Source: Rhizobiaceae bacterium
GTDB lineage: Bacteria > Pseudomonadota > Alphaproteobacteria > Rhizobiales > Rhizobiaceae
Direction: 5' to 3'
Assembly (NCBI GenBank): GCA_017640615.1
Contig: JAEPQK010000001.1
Coordinates: 620,001 to 684,000, forward strand
DNA: 64,000 nucleotides
Below the pieces are notes generated by a model, which made no database searches, was not told where the DNA came from, and saw only the letters and a program-made list of their open reading frames with translations. Positions 46,641-55,304 of the stretch are shown here, in pieces. The position numbers were made by a program, and so were the translations under genes. Within the stretch, counting starts at the first letter, position 1. Each line of letters starts with the position of its first letter.

Positions 46641-47368
46641 ACCAGCGGCGGCAATCCCGGGCGGGCGATGCTGCGTGTTTCCGGCGAGCCGACGATGATG
46701 CAAGTCGCCATATCTGCTTTTGAGGGGTCGGCGGCAGCGAGGTCGGTGATCTCGATGCGCTCGTCGGGACGTCCGGCCGCGCGGCCGAACACTACGACAG
46801 TCTCCCCCGGAAGCACGGCGCGCAGGCAATCGAAAGCCTTGCCGAGCTGCCATGGTCGGGCGCGGCTGATCGGATTGTAGAACGCCATCACGAAACCGGC
46901 CTCGGCGGCCGCCGCAAGGCGCTTTTCGATCAACTCCCACGGTTTCAGATTGTCCGACAGCGAAATCGCGCAGAAATCATGACCGAGCGGCGCGCCGGTG
47001 CGGGCGGCGACAGCCAGCATCGCGGTGATGCCGGGCAGCACGGAGATTTCGACCTGCCGCCACTCGTCCGGTCCGCTTTCGACAGCCTCGCAGATCGCCG
47101 CGGCCATGGCGAACACACCGGGGTCGCCGCCTGACACAACGCAGACCTTTCCGCCCTCGCAGGCGCGGTTGAGCGCCGCCGCCGAGCGGTCGAGTTCCTC
47201 TCGATTGTCGGAGGCGTGGCGTGTCTGGTCCGGCCGCAGCGACAGCCGGTCGAGATAGGGCGCATAGCCATAGAAATCGCTGGCGTCGGCGATGGCGCGG
47301 GCGACTTCCGGCGTCGTCTGGTCCGGGTTGCCGGGCCCGAGGCCAACGATTGTAAGCCGGCCGCTCAT
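46604..47368 (-). CDS. cobJ: Precorrin-3B C17-methyltransferase
   Basis: 254 residues. Start RLTIVGLGPGNPDQTTPEV, VVSGGDPGVFAMA and VLPGITAMLAVAARTGAPLG match CobJ/CbiH. Catalyses C17 methylation and ring contraction after CobG. Overlaps the cobI stop by four bases. Confidence 0.94.
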   Translation of the reverse strand: MSGRLTIVGLGPGNPDQTTPEVARAIADASDFYGYAPYLDRLSLRPDQTRHASDNREELDRSAAALNRACEGGKVCVVSGGDPGVFAMAAAICEAVESGPDEWRQVEISVLPGITAMLAVAARTGAPLGHDFCAISLSDNLKPWELIEKRLAAAAEAGFVMAFYNPISRARPWQLGKAFDCLRAVLPGETVVVFGRAAGRPDERIEITDLAAADPSKADMATCIIVGSPETRSIARPGLPPLVYTPRFANEAST

Positions 47369-48102
47369 GCCCGCTCGCTCCAGCCCGGAACCAGCACGAT
47401 CGAGAAATAAGGCGCCGGGGCGTCGTCGCGGCCGGCCAGCGGCGCGGCGAAACCGTTCGCCATCGTGCCGCGCTCGACATAGACGGCGCGGTCGAGTTTG
47501 CCGGCGGCGGAAAGAGCGGCGCGGATCTTGGGCAGATTGCGACCGACCTTCATGATCACCGCGGCATCGGTTTCTCGCAGCCGGCGCGTGAGTTCGGCTT
47601 CGCTGAGCGTGCCGGGCAGGACGCACAGAATATCGTCGCCCTGCGTGATCGGTGTGCCGGCCAGCGACCAACAGCCCGACATGGCCGTGACGCCCGGGAT
47701 GACTTCCGTGTCGAAGCGATGCGCGAGCCGCACATGAAGGTGCATATAGGAGCCGTAGAAAAGCGGGTCGCCTTCCGACAGCACCGCGACGGTGAGGCCG
47801 GCATCCAGATGCGCCGCGACATCCCGTGCCGAGCGGTCGAAGAAGTCTGCGATCGCGCAGCGATAGTCCTCATGCGTGCGCTCCACTTCCGTGGTGACTG
47901 GGTAAAGCAGCGGGAGTTCGATCGCGTCGGGCCGGATATGGGCGTCGACAATGCGGCGCGCATTGCTGGCGTTGCCCTTCTTGGCAAAGTGCGCAACGAC
48001 ATCTGCCTCAGCCAGCACACGCGCTGCTTTCAAGGTCAGCAATTCGGGATCGCCGGGGCCGGTGCCGACGCCGATCAAGCGCGCGTTTGCGTTTCTGCTC
48101 AC
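47365..48102 (-). CDS. cobI: Precorrin-2 C20-methyltransferase
   Basis: 245 residues; ARLIGVGTGPGDPELLTLKA, LSEGDPLFYGSYMH and VIPGVTAMSGCWS are CobI signatures. GTG start overlapping the cobH stop (GTGA). Commits precorrin-2 to the corrin pathway. Confidence 0.94.
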   Translation of the reverse strand: MSRNANARLIGVGTGPGDPELLTLKAARVLAEADVVAHFAKKGNASNARRIVDAHIRPDAIELPLLYPVTTEVERTHEDYRCAIADFFDRSARDVAAHLDAGLTVAVLSEGDPLFYGSYMHLHVRLAHRFDTEVIPGVTAMSGCWSLAGTPITQGDDILCVLPGTLSEAELTRRLRETDAAVIMKVGRNLPKIRAALSAAGKLDRAVYVERGTMANGFAAPLAGRDDAPAPYFSIVLVPGWSERA

Positions 48103-48731
48103 AGGCCGGGCCTCGCCAGTGAGTTGATTGCGGCGGCGGTCATGGCCGAGCCGCCAAGCCGGCCGCGTACGATGGCCCAGGGGATGCCATGCGTGCTTTC
48201 GGCGAGCGCATCCTTCGATTCCGCTGCGCCAACAAAACCGACCGGCATGCCTATGATCGCCGCCGGGCGCGGCGCGCCGTCATCCAGCATTTCGAGCAGG
48301 TGAAAAAGCGCGGTTGGCGCGTTGCCAATTGCGACAAGCGCGCCTTCCAGCCGGTCTCCCCACAAATGCATGGCGGCGGCGGAACGCGTGTTGCCGATCT
48401 TCTTCGCGATCTCCGGGGTCTGCGGGTCACGCAATGTGCAGAGCACTTCACTGTCGGCCGGCAGCCGTGCGCGGGTGACGCCACGCGCCACCATTTCGGC
48501 GTCGCACAGGATCGGCGCGCCGGCGGTAAGGGCGGCCCGCGCGGCATCAACGAAGCCGGGTGCGAAGGCGATATGCGCCGCGGCCTCGACCTGCCCGCAG
48601 GCATGGATCATGCGGATTGCGACATCGGCTTCGCCCGGTGTGAAGCGGGCGAGATCGGCCTCTTCGCGGATAATGGCGAAGGAGCGCTCATAGATGGCGT
48701 CGCCGGCGCGGATATAGTCGTATGTGGTCAA
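48099..48731 (-). CDS. cobH: Precorrin-8X methylmutase
   Basis: 210 residues. Start TTYDYIRAGDAIYERSF, the catalytic-histidine segment MIHACGQVEAA, and GMPVGFVGAAESK are CobH/CbiC signatures. Uses TTG as start, one base after the cobG stop; no ATG or GTG gives the right length. Makes hydrogenobyrinic acid by methyl migration. Confidence 0.93.
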   Translation of the reverse strand: MTTYDYIRAGDAIYERSFAIIREEADLARFTPGEADVAIRMIHACGQVEAAAHIAFAPGFVDAARAALTAGAPILCDAEMVARGVTRARLPADSEVLCTLRDPQTPEIAKKIGNTRSAAAMHLWGDRLEGALVAIGNAPTALFHLLEMLDDGAPRPAAIIGMPVGFVGAAESKDALAESTHGIPWAIVRGRLGGSAMTAAAINSLARPGL

Positions 48732-48732
48732 T

Positions 48733-50001
48733 TCAGTCTCCGGCCGATGCCTGTTCGAATAATCGCGCGGATTTCACCGATGAATTGCCCTGACGGCCCG
48801 CCGCCATGAGGCCTGCCAGGCGACGCGCGATGTCGCCTTTGCCGAAGTGATCGCCCGTCTGGCGCGCCGTGCCATCTCGCACCAGTTCCGAACCGTTTTC
48901 GGTACCGACGAGCGTGAAGGCCGCCTTGGCCGGGTGGGCGCAGCCCTTTGCGCATCCTGAAATGTGCAGGCTGGTGATATCGGCGGGGAGCTCACGGGCG
49001 ATGTCGCGTGCAATAGCGCGGGCGGGGATAAAGCCCGACGCGCAGCCCTGCGTTCCCGGGCAAGCGAAGATGCGGGCGCGCGGGTCGTCGGCCGAGGTAA
49101 TCAGGCGGGCTTGGTCCGCAAGGCCGCGAAGGGTCAGCGCAGCTGCCTCGGTTTCGCAAAGCAGGACCGCCGCGCGGCCCGGCGCGAAGCGCAGCTCGGC
49201 GATTTCTCCGGCGCGGTCGAGGAAGGCGTTCAGCTCACCGGCTTCGATGCTGCCGAAGGGCAGGGCCACCCGGATGGCGAACCGGCCGTCGGTGAGGGGG
49301 CTTGGGCTGTCGGATGTTAGACGCGCTGCGGACGCACCCCCCTCTGTCCTGCCGGATATCTCCCCCACAAGGGGGAAGATTGGGCTGGCATCGAGGTCGC
49401 GTCCGCGAGCTTCCGGGCCAAGCGCTGCGATTTGTTCCAGCACAACCAGAGCGAGCTGCGGCGCGGCGTGCGTATCGCAGACCCCTAGCGGTCGCGCTAA
49501 TTGACGGTCGCCGCCGATCGAAAACAGCCAGTCGGTTGCCGTTACGGCGTCCAGCCTGATGTCCGCCGCGACATCGGCGAGCGGGATGGCTCCACCGCCA
49601 TCGACAACCACTGAGATCTTGGGTGCGAGGCGCTGCTTCAGATCGGAGGCGTCGATGGCGCGGCGGATCGCTGCGGCGAGCGGCGCTGCGTTCGCGGTTT
49701 CGGACGGGTCGAGGCCGGCGAGCGGATTGGTCTCGACCGGCACGCCGGCGCGCAGGCCCAATTCCATTGCCGCAATATCCTGAGCGAGTGCTGCGGCGCT
49801 TGGCTCGGTCAAGCCGCGAATCTGGAAGTTGCCGCGCGCGGTGATCTCCACAAGACCGTTGCCGTGCCGGCGCGCGGCGTCACACAGCGCGCGCACGCTG
49901 TCCGCCGAAAGAACCTCGCCGGCGGTGGCGAGCCGCACCAGCAGTCCGTCGCCGGTCTGCATGGGGGCCGAAAGGGCGGGGCAGGCGCCACGGCGGAACA
50001 T
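48733..50001 (-). CDS. cobG: Precorrin-3B synthase with an in-frame repeat-derived insertion
   Basis: 422 residues of the nitrite/sulfite-reductase-like family. The 4Fe-4S/sirohaem cysteines are seen in CPGTQGC and SGCAKGC. O2-dependent monooxygenase that makes precorrin-3B, so it marks the aerobic route. Around residues 206-222 the peptide FPLVGEISGRTEGG is encoded by a palindromic repeat (49335-49384) also found between cobW and cobN. ATG 50001 overlaps the cobN stop by one base (TGATG). Confidence 0.91.
   Translation of the reverse strand: MFRRGACPALSAPMQTGDGLLVRLATAGEVLSADSVRALCDAARRHGNGLVEITARGNFQIRGLTEPSAAALAQDIAAMELGLRAGVPVETNPLAGLDPSETANAAPLAAAIRRAIDASDLKQRLAPKISVVVDGGGAIPLADVAADIRLDAVTATDWLFSIGGDRQLARPLGVCDTHAAPQLALVVLEQIAALGPEARGRDLDASPIFPLVGEISGRTEGGASAARLTSDSPSPLTDGRFAIRVALPFGSIEAGELNAFLDRAGEIAELRFAPGRAAVLLCETEAAALTLRGLADQARLITSADDPRARIFACPGTQGCASGFIPARAIARDIARELPADITSLHISGCAKGCAHPAKAAFTLVGTENGSELVRDGTARQTGDHFGKGDIARRLAGLMAAGRQGNSSVKSARLFEQASAGD
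49335..49384. repeat. Short palindromic repeat inside cobG
   Basis: About 50 bp with CTCCCCC-ACAA-GGGGG at its core and CCTGCCGG beside it. It is nearly identical over about 45 bases to the left arm of the composite repeat in the cobW-cobN gap. It is read through in frame by cobG. Confidence 0.8.
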
Positions 50002-53000
50002 CACGGGGCCTCCCGGGCGCGGGCTTCCGCGATGAGTTCGGCAAGGCCATCGTCGATGGAATTGCGGCGCGGGTGCCACAGGCCCCGGCGGCGCGCGGCG
50101 GCGAAACGCTCTGCGATGGCGCGGGCAGCGGCCGGGTTTTCGCGCAGCAGGAAATCGCGCACGCGCTCGTCGCCCAGATAGGCGTCGTGGACGGCTTCCA
50201 GCAGCGTTTCGGGGATGGCGAGCGTGGTCTCGGCAAAGGCGACCAGCCGGTCGACCGTCTCCGCGAATTCCGCAGCGCCACGCGGGCCGTGGCGCAACTG
50301 GCCCTCGATAAAGCGCGGGCTGACGGCGCGGCCGCGCACGACACGGGCAACCGCTTCGGCCACCGTGCGGGCGCGGGGACGTGCTGGGTCGGTGGTGTCG
50401 AGCGTGATCAGATCGGCTGAGCGGCCAAGTGCGGCGATCGCCGCCGCGAAGCCGCCGACATGCGCGGCATCGGCGGAGCCGTCGAGGATGTCGCGGCCCG
50501 GATCGTCACCGGTGTGAACGAGGAGCTGCGCTTCGGCCACGCGGCGCGAAAACGCCTGAGGGGCTTCCGCGCCATCGCCCTCCGCTCCGCCATAGGCGTG
50601 GCTTGTGGCATCGAGATAAGCATGGCCGATCTCGGTGCGCTCGTGCCAATCGCCTGTGGCGAGCATGTCTTCGACGCCAGCGCCATAGGTGCCCGGCGAA
50701 CCGCCGAAAATGCGAGGCGGGACCGAGCCGGTCTGGCGTGCTTCCGCCGCAAGCGGGTTTTCCGCGCCATCCTCGTCACGCGCGGCGACGGCGCGGGCGG
50801 CGGCGTCGAGCAGTGCGATCTGGGCGGGGAACATGTCGCGGAAGAGGCCGGAAATCTTCCAGGTGACATCGACGCGCGGACGGCCAAGCTGCGCCAGCTG
50901 CTGGACCTCAACGCCGGTGACGCGGCCAGTGGCGGCATCCCAGATGGGCTTCACGCCCATCAGATTCAGCCCTTGCGCGATTTCCTCGCCGCCAGTGCGC
51001 AGGCTGGCGGAACCCCAAAGGTCCATCACCAGCGAGCGCGGCCAGTCGCCATGGTCCTGCAGATAACGGCGGACGACCTCGTCGGCGGCCAGACGCCCGA
51101 GCTCGTAGGCGGTCGGCGTCGGCATGGTGCGCGGATCGGCGGTGAATAGGTTGCGGCCGGTGGGCAGCACGTCTGTGCGGCCGCGCGCCGGGGCGCCTGC
51201 CGGACCGGGGCGTATGTGGCGGCCATCGAGCGCGGCGATCAGCGCCTCGCGCTCGCGCTCGGCCGACTGAAGCCGCAGCGGGTCTGCCTCGCCCGGTGCG
51301 GCGCGGCCATAGATATGCTGGCCGTCCTTCAGCGCGAAATCCTTGATGTCGCAAAGCCAGGCATCGATCTTCTGCAGCGCTTCGTCGGCGTCGAGGTCAT
51401 CGGCGATGCCGGCCTCGCGGGCGAGGCCGGTTTCGCGCGCCGTGTCGGCAATCAGTTTCGCCAGCCGGTCGCGGCGGCGGCGATCGAGCCCGTCAGCCTG
51501 CGCATATTCATCGACCAGATGCTCGAGCTTGCGTTCGGCATCGCCCAGCTCCGCGCCGACCAGCGGCGGTGGCAGATGGCCGGGCGTGACGGCGGCGATG
51601 CGGCGCTTGGCGTGGGCGGCCTCGCCGGGGTTCGAAACGATGAAGGGATAGACCACCGGAAGGCCGCCGGTGACTATCTCGGGGAAGCAATCGGAGGACA
51701 GCGCGACGGCTTTTCCCGGCAGCCATTCGAGCGTGCCGTGCGCGCCGACATGGACGATCGCGTGGCAGCCGCGATCGTCCTGCAGCCAGTGGCCGAACGC
51801 CAGCAGCTCATGGCGCGGTGGCAGCTCGGGATCGTGATAGTCGGCGCGGCGGTCGGCGGAGCGCCCGCGGTCCGGGGCGAGTGCCACAGTGACGTTGCCG
51901 AAGGTGGCGTGGCGGAAGGTGAAGCTTTTTCCCTCCCCTCCAAGGGGAGGGTGGCCGGCCGAAGGCCGGTCGGGTGGGGTAGGCCGCAGCCGAGCATCTG
52001 CCACCCCCTCCGCCCGCTGCGCGGGCACCTCCCCCTCGAGGGGGGAGGAAATTGGATCGCCCCACGCGCCAACGACCATTTCGCGAGTCTTTTCCGGCAG
52101 TTGGCCAAACCAGTTGCGATAGGCCTCGAATCCTGAGCCGGCTGAGGGTTCACGCAGAGATTCAAGTAGTTCACGCGATGATTCAGGTATGCCGTCGACC
52201 GAATAGCCCTGCGCCTGAAGGTCGTGGAGCATGGCAAGCACGCTCTCCGGCACGTCGAGGCCGACCGCATAACCCGTCCGGCCGGTGGCGTTCGGATAGT
52301 CCGGAATAAGGACTGCAAGACGGCGCTCGGCGCGCGGGGTCTGCATCAATCGGGTCATCGCCGCGAGGCGGTCGGCGAGGCTTTCGACACGGTCGGGCTC
52401 GGGCCGGTTTTCCTGACCGCGAAACCCCAGCTCTTCGTCGAGCGGGCGCTCCGACTTGAAGGCGATGGCGCCGCCGAGAATGCGGCCGTCGAGCTCCGGC
52501 AGGACGACATGCATGGCGAGATCGGCCGGGGCGAGGCCGCGCTGGTTTTCTGCCCAGGCCTCGCGGCGCGTCGTGGCGACAATGGCCTGGAAGACGGGTA
52601 CGCCTGCGCGGTCGAACAGGGTCTCGGAACCGGGTTCGGCGCCGCTTGCGAAGGCGGTGGTGGTTACGATTGCCGCCGGTCGCAGCGTTGCAATCGCATC
52701 TTCCACGAAGGCGAGGGAGGTTCGATCCTTGAGGCTGGCGACGAAGATCGGCACCGGCACCATGCCGCGCTTTTCGAGCGCCGCAAACAGCGCGTCGATG
52801 GGCGCTGCGTCGGCGGCGAGCAGCATGGAACGATAGAACAGGATGGGGATGATGGGCGCTTTTCCCTCTCCCTTGTGGGGAGGGTGACCCGCAGGATCGG
52901 GTGGGGTCGGTTGTGGCAAGCACCACACCGGATCGGATTCGAGCCCTGCCGGGGCGACCCCACCCCGCTGCTGCGCAGCGACCCTCCCCTCAAGGGGGAG

Positions 53001-53564
53001 GGAAAGGGTCACGCCTTTGCCGGGCAGATAGTAGCCGGCCTTGGGGACGGGTTTCGCCTCGGAACTTTCCGCAGTGCCACCGGCCAGCATCGACAGTCGC
53101 ACGGCGAGACCGGCCATGTTGTCGGGGCCGCCCTCGCGGAAGAATGCAAGCAGCCGGTCAAGCTCATCCTTCCTGACGGTGGAAGCTGCGTCGAGGCGCG
53201 CGTCTTCCTCGCGGCATTCGCCCGGCAGAAGAGCCAGCGCAACGCCCTTTTCGCGGGCGACGGCCGCGAGCCGGTCGCAGCCATAGCGCCACCAGTCATA
53301 GCCGCCGAGAATGCGGACCAGCACGACCTTTGCATTGGCCGCCACGCTGTCGATCCACAGATCGACCGACATCGGGTGGCGTAAGTCGCGCAAGGCGGCG
53401 AGGCGCAGCGACGGCAGGGCGGGATCGGCACGCCATGCGGCTGCGATTCCGGCCAGATCGCTGTCGGAAAAGGAAAGCGCCACGACATCCGCCGGCTTCT
53501 GGGCCAGGTCGATCGGCTCGGCGAGATCGTCGAGCGTTGCGGATGATGTGGCGAGGAGGTGCAT
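50001..53564 (-). CDS. cobN: Cobaltochelatase subunit CobN with two in-frame repeat-derived insertions
   Basis: 1187 residues, the large subunit that inserts cobalt into hydrogenobyrinic acid a,c-diamide. Family landmarks include PILFYRSMLLAADAAPIDAL, YHDPELPPRHELLAFG, HVGAHGTLEWLPGKAVALS and EEIAQGLNLMGVKPIWD. Two proline/glycine-rich inserts (about residues 187-235 and 505-546) are encoded by palindromic repeats and sit in loops between conserved blocks. The partner chelatase subunits CobS/CobT are not in the window. ATG 53564 preferred over GTG 53573. Confidence 0.93.
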   Translation of the reverse strand: MHLLATSSATLDDLAEPIDLAQKPADVVALSFSDSDLAGIAAAWRADPALPSLRLAALRDLRHPMSVDLWIDSVAANAKVVLVRILGGYDWWRYGCDRLAAVAREKGVALALLPGECREEDARLDAASTVRKDELDRLLAFFREGGPDNMAGLAVRLSMLAGGTAESSEAKPVPKAGYYLPGKGVTLSLPLEGRVAAQQRGGVAPAGLESDPVWCLPQPTPPDPAGHPPHKGEGKAPIIPILFYRSMLLAADAAPIDALFAALEKRGMVPVPIFVASLKDRTSLAFVEDAIATLRPAAIVTTTAFASGAEPGSETLFDRAGVPVFQAIVATTRREAWAENQRGLAPADLAMHVVLPELDGRILGGAIAFKSERPLDEELGFRGQENRPEPDRVESLADRLAAMTRLMQTPRAERRLAVLIPDYPNATGRTGYAVGLDVPESVLAMLHDLQAQGYSVDGIPESSRELLESLREPSAGSGFEAYRNWFGQLPEKTREMVVGAWGDPISSPLEGEVPAQRAEGVADARLRPTPPDRPSAGHPPLGGEGKSFTFRHATFGNVTVALAPDRGRSADRRADYHDPELPPRHELLAFGHWLQDDRGCHAIVHVGAHGTLEWLPGKAVALSSDCFPEIVTGGLPVVYPFIVSNPGEAAHAKRRIAAVTPGHLPPPLVGAELGDAERKLEHLVDEYAQADGLDRRRRDRLAKLIADTARETGLAREAGIADDLDADEALQKIDAWLCDIKDFALKDGQHIYGRAAPGEADPLRLQSAEREREALIAALDGRHIRPGPAGAPARGRTDVLPTGRNLFTADPRTMPTPTAYELGRLAADEVVRRYLQDHGDWPRSLVMDLWGSASLRTGGEEIAQGLNLMGVKPIWDAATGRVTGVEVQQLAQLGRPRVDVTWKISGLFRDMFPAQIALLDAAARAVAARDEDGAENPLAAEARQTGSVPPRIFGGSPGTYGAGVEDMLATGDWHERTEIGHAYLDATSHAYGGAEGDGAEAPQAFSRRVAEAQLLVHTGDDPGRDILDGSADAAHVGGFAAAIAALGRSADLITLDTTDPARPRARTVAEAVARVVRGRAVSPRFIEGQLRHGPRGAAEFAETVDRLVAFAETTLAIPETLLEAVHDAYLGDERVRDFLLRENPAAARAIAERFAAARRRGLWHPRRNSIDDGLAELIAEARAREAP
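51927..52050. repeat. Long palindromic repeat element, copy 1, inside cobN
   Basis: About 124 bp bounded by hairpins CCCTCCCCT/AGGGGAGGG (51931-51951) and CCTCCCCC/GGGGGAGG (52028-52048), with an inner GGCCGGCC/GGCCGG palindrome. On the minus strand it reads as the peptide SPLEGEVPAQRAEGVADA...PTPPD...GHPPLGGEGK, in frame with cobN. Confidence 0.8.
52860..53005. repeat. Long palindromic repeat element, copy 2, inside cobN
   Basis: About 146 bp with the same outer hairpins (CCTCTCCCTTGTGGGGAGGG and CCCTCCCCTCAAGGGGGAGG) and a GGGTGGGGTCG core. On the minus strand it reads as LPLEGRVAAQQRGGVAPAGL...PTPPDPAGHPPHKGEGK: the same orientation, frame and peptide type as copy 1. Confidence 0.8.
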
Positions 53565-53606
53565 TGTTAGCACACCGCTCTTGCAAACGACGGACGCAGG
53601 GAAATT

Positions 53607-53763
53607 TTACCCCCCTTTGTCCTGCCGGACATCTCCCCCACAAGGAGGGAGATTGGCAGCTTCACTGAAGTCACCTCAAGGTTGATGAGCCTGCGCAACT
53701 GTAGATGACGGCTGATCTCCCCCTTTGTGGGGGAGATGCCTGGCAAGGCAGAGGGGGGTGAAC
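53607..53763. repeat. Composite inverted palindromic repeat in the cobW-cobN gap
   Basis: Two arms in opposite orientation: ACCCCCCTTTGTCCTGCCGG... (53609-53660) and its reverse, ...GGCAAGGCAGAGGGGGGT (53711-53762), each with an inner TCTCCCCC-ACAA-GGGGGAGA-type hairpin. Together they can fold into one long cruciform or RNA structure. It fills most of the 216-bp gap between cobW and cobN, which otherwise shows no gene. Confidence 0.75.
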
Positions 53764-53780
53764 AGGCAGACAAAATTGCC

Positions 53781-54818
53781 TCAGCCAGCCAGTGCGGCTG
53801 CAATGGCGTCCTGCCGCAGGCCCTTTTCGCCGATGACGACCAAGCGGCCAAGGCGCTCCTCGGCCGGTCCCCAGGCGCGGTCGAAATAATGGTTTACGCG
53901 CGCGCCGACAGCCTGAACGAGCAGCCGCATCGGCTTGCCGTCGACCGGCACGAAGCCTTTGACGCGCAGCACATTTTCCTTCTCGGCGATTGTCGCAACA
54001 CGGGCCGCGATTTCGGCCGGGTCGCTGATCGCGCCGACCTCGATGACAAAGGTGTCGAAATCGTCGTGGTCGTGATCGTCGAGCCCGTCATGATGGGTCT
54101 TGCGCCCGTCGATCTGGTCCTCAACCGCCATGCCGAGGCCAAGCAGGATTGCCGGATCGACCTGGCCTTCCTTGGCGGCAACCACCTTCACGGCGCGTGG
54201 CAGATGCGATGTCACGGTCTTTTCGGCGCGCTCGCGGCCGGCGGCATCGATCAGGTCGGATTTCGACATGATGACGAGATCGGCGCAGGCGATCTGATCC
54301 TCGAAGACCTCTTCGATGGGGTCGTCATGGTCGAGCTGCTCGTCGGCCTCGCGCTGGGCGGCAAGCGCGTCCATGTCGGCGGCGACCATGCCGTCGGCAA
54401 GAGCCGCGCCATCGACCACGGCAACAACGCCATCGACAGTGACGCGGCTTTTCACCGTCGGCCACTGGAAGGCCTGAACCAGCGGTTTGGGGAGCGCCAG
54501 ACCCGAGGTCTCGATCAGGATATGGTCGACTTTGGGTTCGCGGGCGAGGATCTGATCGATCGCCGGCACGAAATCGTCGGCCACGGTGCAGCAGATGCAA
54601 CCATTGGCGAGTTCGACGATGTTTTCCTCCGGGCAATCCTCGATGCCGCAGCCCTTGAGGATTTCGCCGTCGATGCCGACATCGCCGAATTCGTTGACGA
54701 CGACAGCGATGCGCTTGCCGTTCGCGTTCTGCAGCAGATGGCGGATGAGGGTTGTCTTGCCGGCGCCGAGAAAGCCGGTGACGACGGTGCAGGGCACGCG
54801 GTTGAGCGAAGCGGTCAT
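53781..54818 (-). CDS. cobW: CobW-family metal-chaperone GTPase
   Basis: 345 residues, G3E GTPase. Walker A VTGFLGAGKTTLIRHLL, the metal-binding GCICCTVADD (CXCC) motif, SKSDLIDAAG in place of the usual NKxD, and a His/Asp-rich linker HHDGLDDHDHDDFD. Thought to deliver cobalt to the CobN chelatase. Overlaps the DUF1636 stop by four bases and precedes cobN. Confidence 0.93.
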   Translation of the reverse strand: MTASLNRVPCTVVTGFLGAGKTTLIRHLLQNANGKRIAVVVNEFGDVGIDGEILKGCGIEDCPEENIVELANGCICCTVADDFVPAIDQILAREPKVDHILIETSGLALPKPLVQAFQWPTVKSRVTVDGVVAVVDGAALADGMVAADMDALAAQREADEQLDHDDPIEEVFEDQIACADLVIMSKSDLIDAAGRERAEKTVTSHLPRAVKVVAAKEGQVDPAILLGLGMAVEDQIDGRKTHHDGLDDHDHDDFDTFVIEVGAISDPAEIAARVATIAEKENVLRVKGFVPVDGKPMRLLVQAVGARVNHYFDRAWGPAEERLGRLVVIGEKGLRQDAIAAALAG

Positions 54819-55255
54819 TGATCTTTGTCCAAATGAAGGGTTGTCGGGACACGGGCAATTAGCCCGCGTTTGAGCGATTCGGGGCGGGCGCGGAACGGCA
54901 TGAAGCCGTCTTCCGACGCAGCGAGGAGCTCAGCGCCGGCAACCAGGTCTTCGCCGCTGTCTTCCTTCAACCAGCCGAAAATGTAGCTCCACGAACCGCC
55001 GCTCAGGATTGCCGCGCTCAGCCCGCGCTTGCAGTTGCCGAGGCAACCGAAGCTGGTGACGCGCACATCGCTGCCTTGCGCGGCACGGCGCGTGTCTTCG
55101 GCGAGGCGCGAACCGGGGCGCGGAAAATCGTCCGGGCCGTCGGGTCCTCGGCAGGAATGGCAGACCACAATGGTGGTTTCGGAACGCGTTTGCACCGTTT
55201 CGCCGGACGAAGCAGCCAGGCTGGGCGTACCGTCTTGGGGGATTTCACTCGTCAT
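54815..55255 (-). CDS. DUF1636 (ferredoxin-like metal-binding) protein
   Basis: 146 residues. Cysteines in VCHSCRGPDG and FGCLGNCKRG give a thin-ferredoxin/thioredoxin-like pattern seen in DUF1636 proteins next to cobW. First gene of the leftward cob operon, right behind a cobalamin riboswitch. Role not established; a metal-binding or redox accessory to CobW/CobN is the best guess. Confidence 0.8.
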   Translation of the reverse strand: MTSEIPQDGTPSLAASSGETVQTRSETTIVVCHSCRGPDGPDDFPRPGSRLAEDTRRAAQGSDVRVTSFGCLGNCKRGLSAAILSGGSWSYIFGWLKEDSGEDLVAGAELLAASEDGFMPFRARPESLKRGLIARVPTTLHLDKDQ

Positions 55256-55304
55256 TTCGTCTCCATGCCCGGGTCACCCGCCGGGCGGTTGGAATTCATT
55301 GTTC

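Noticed and set aside
50001-53564. cobN as a pseudogene disrupted by repeats
   Set aside because: Both repeats keep the frame, all conserved CobN blocks on either side are intact, and there is no stop codon.
53727-54821. Plus-strand open frame opposite cobW
   Set aside because: cobW is fully supported by GTPase and CXCC motifs, and this frame mirrors its coding constraint. Its start also falls in the repeat element.
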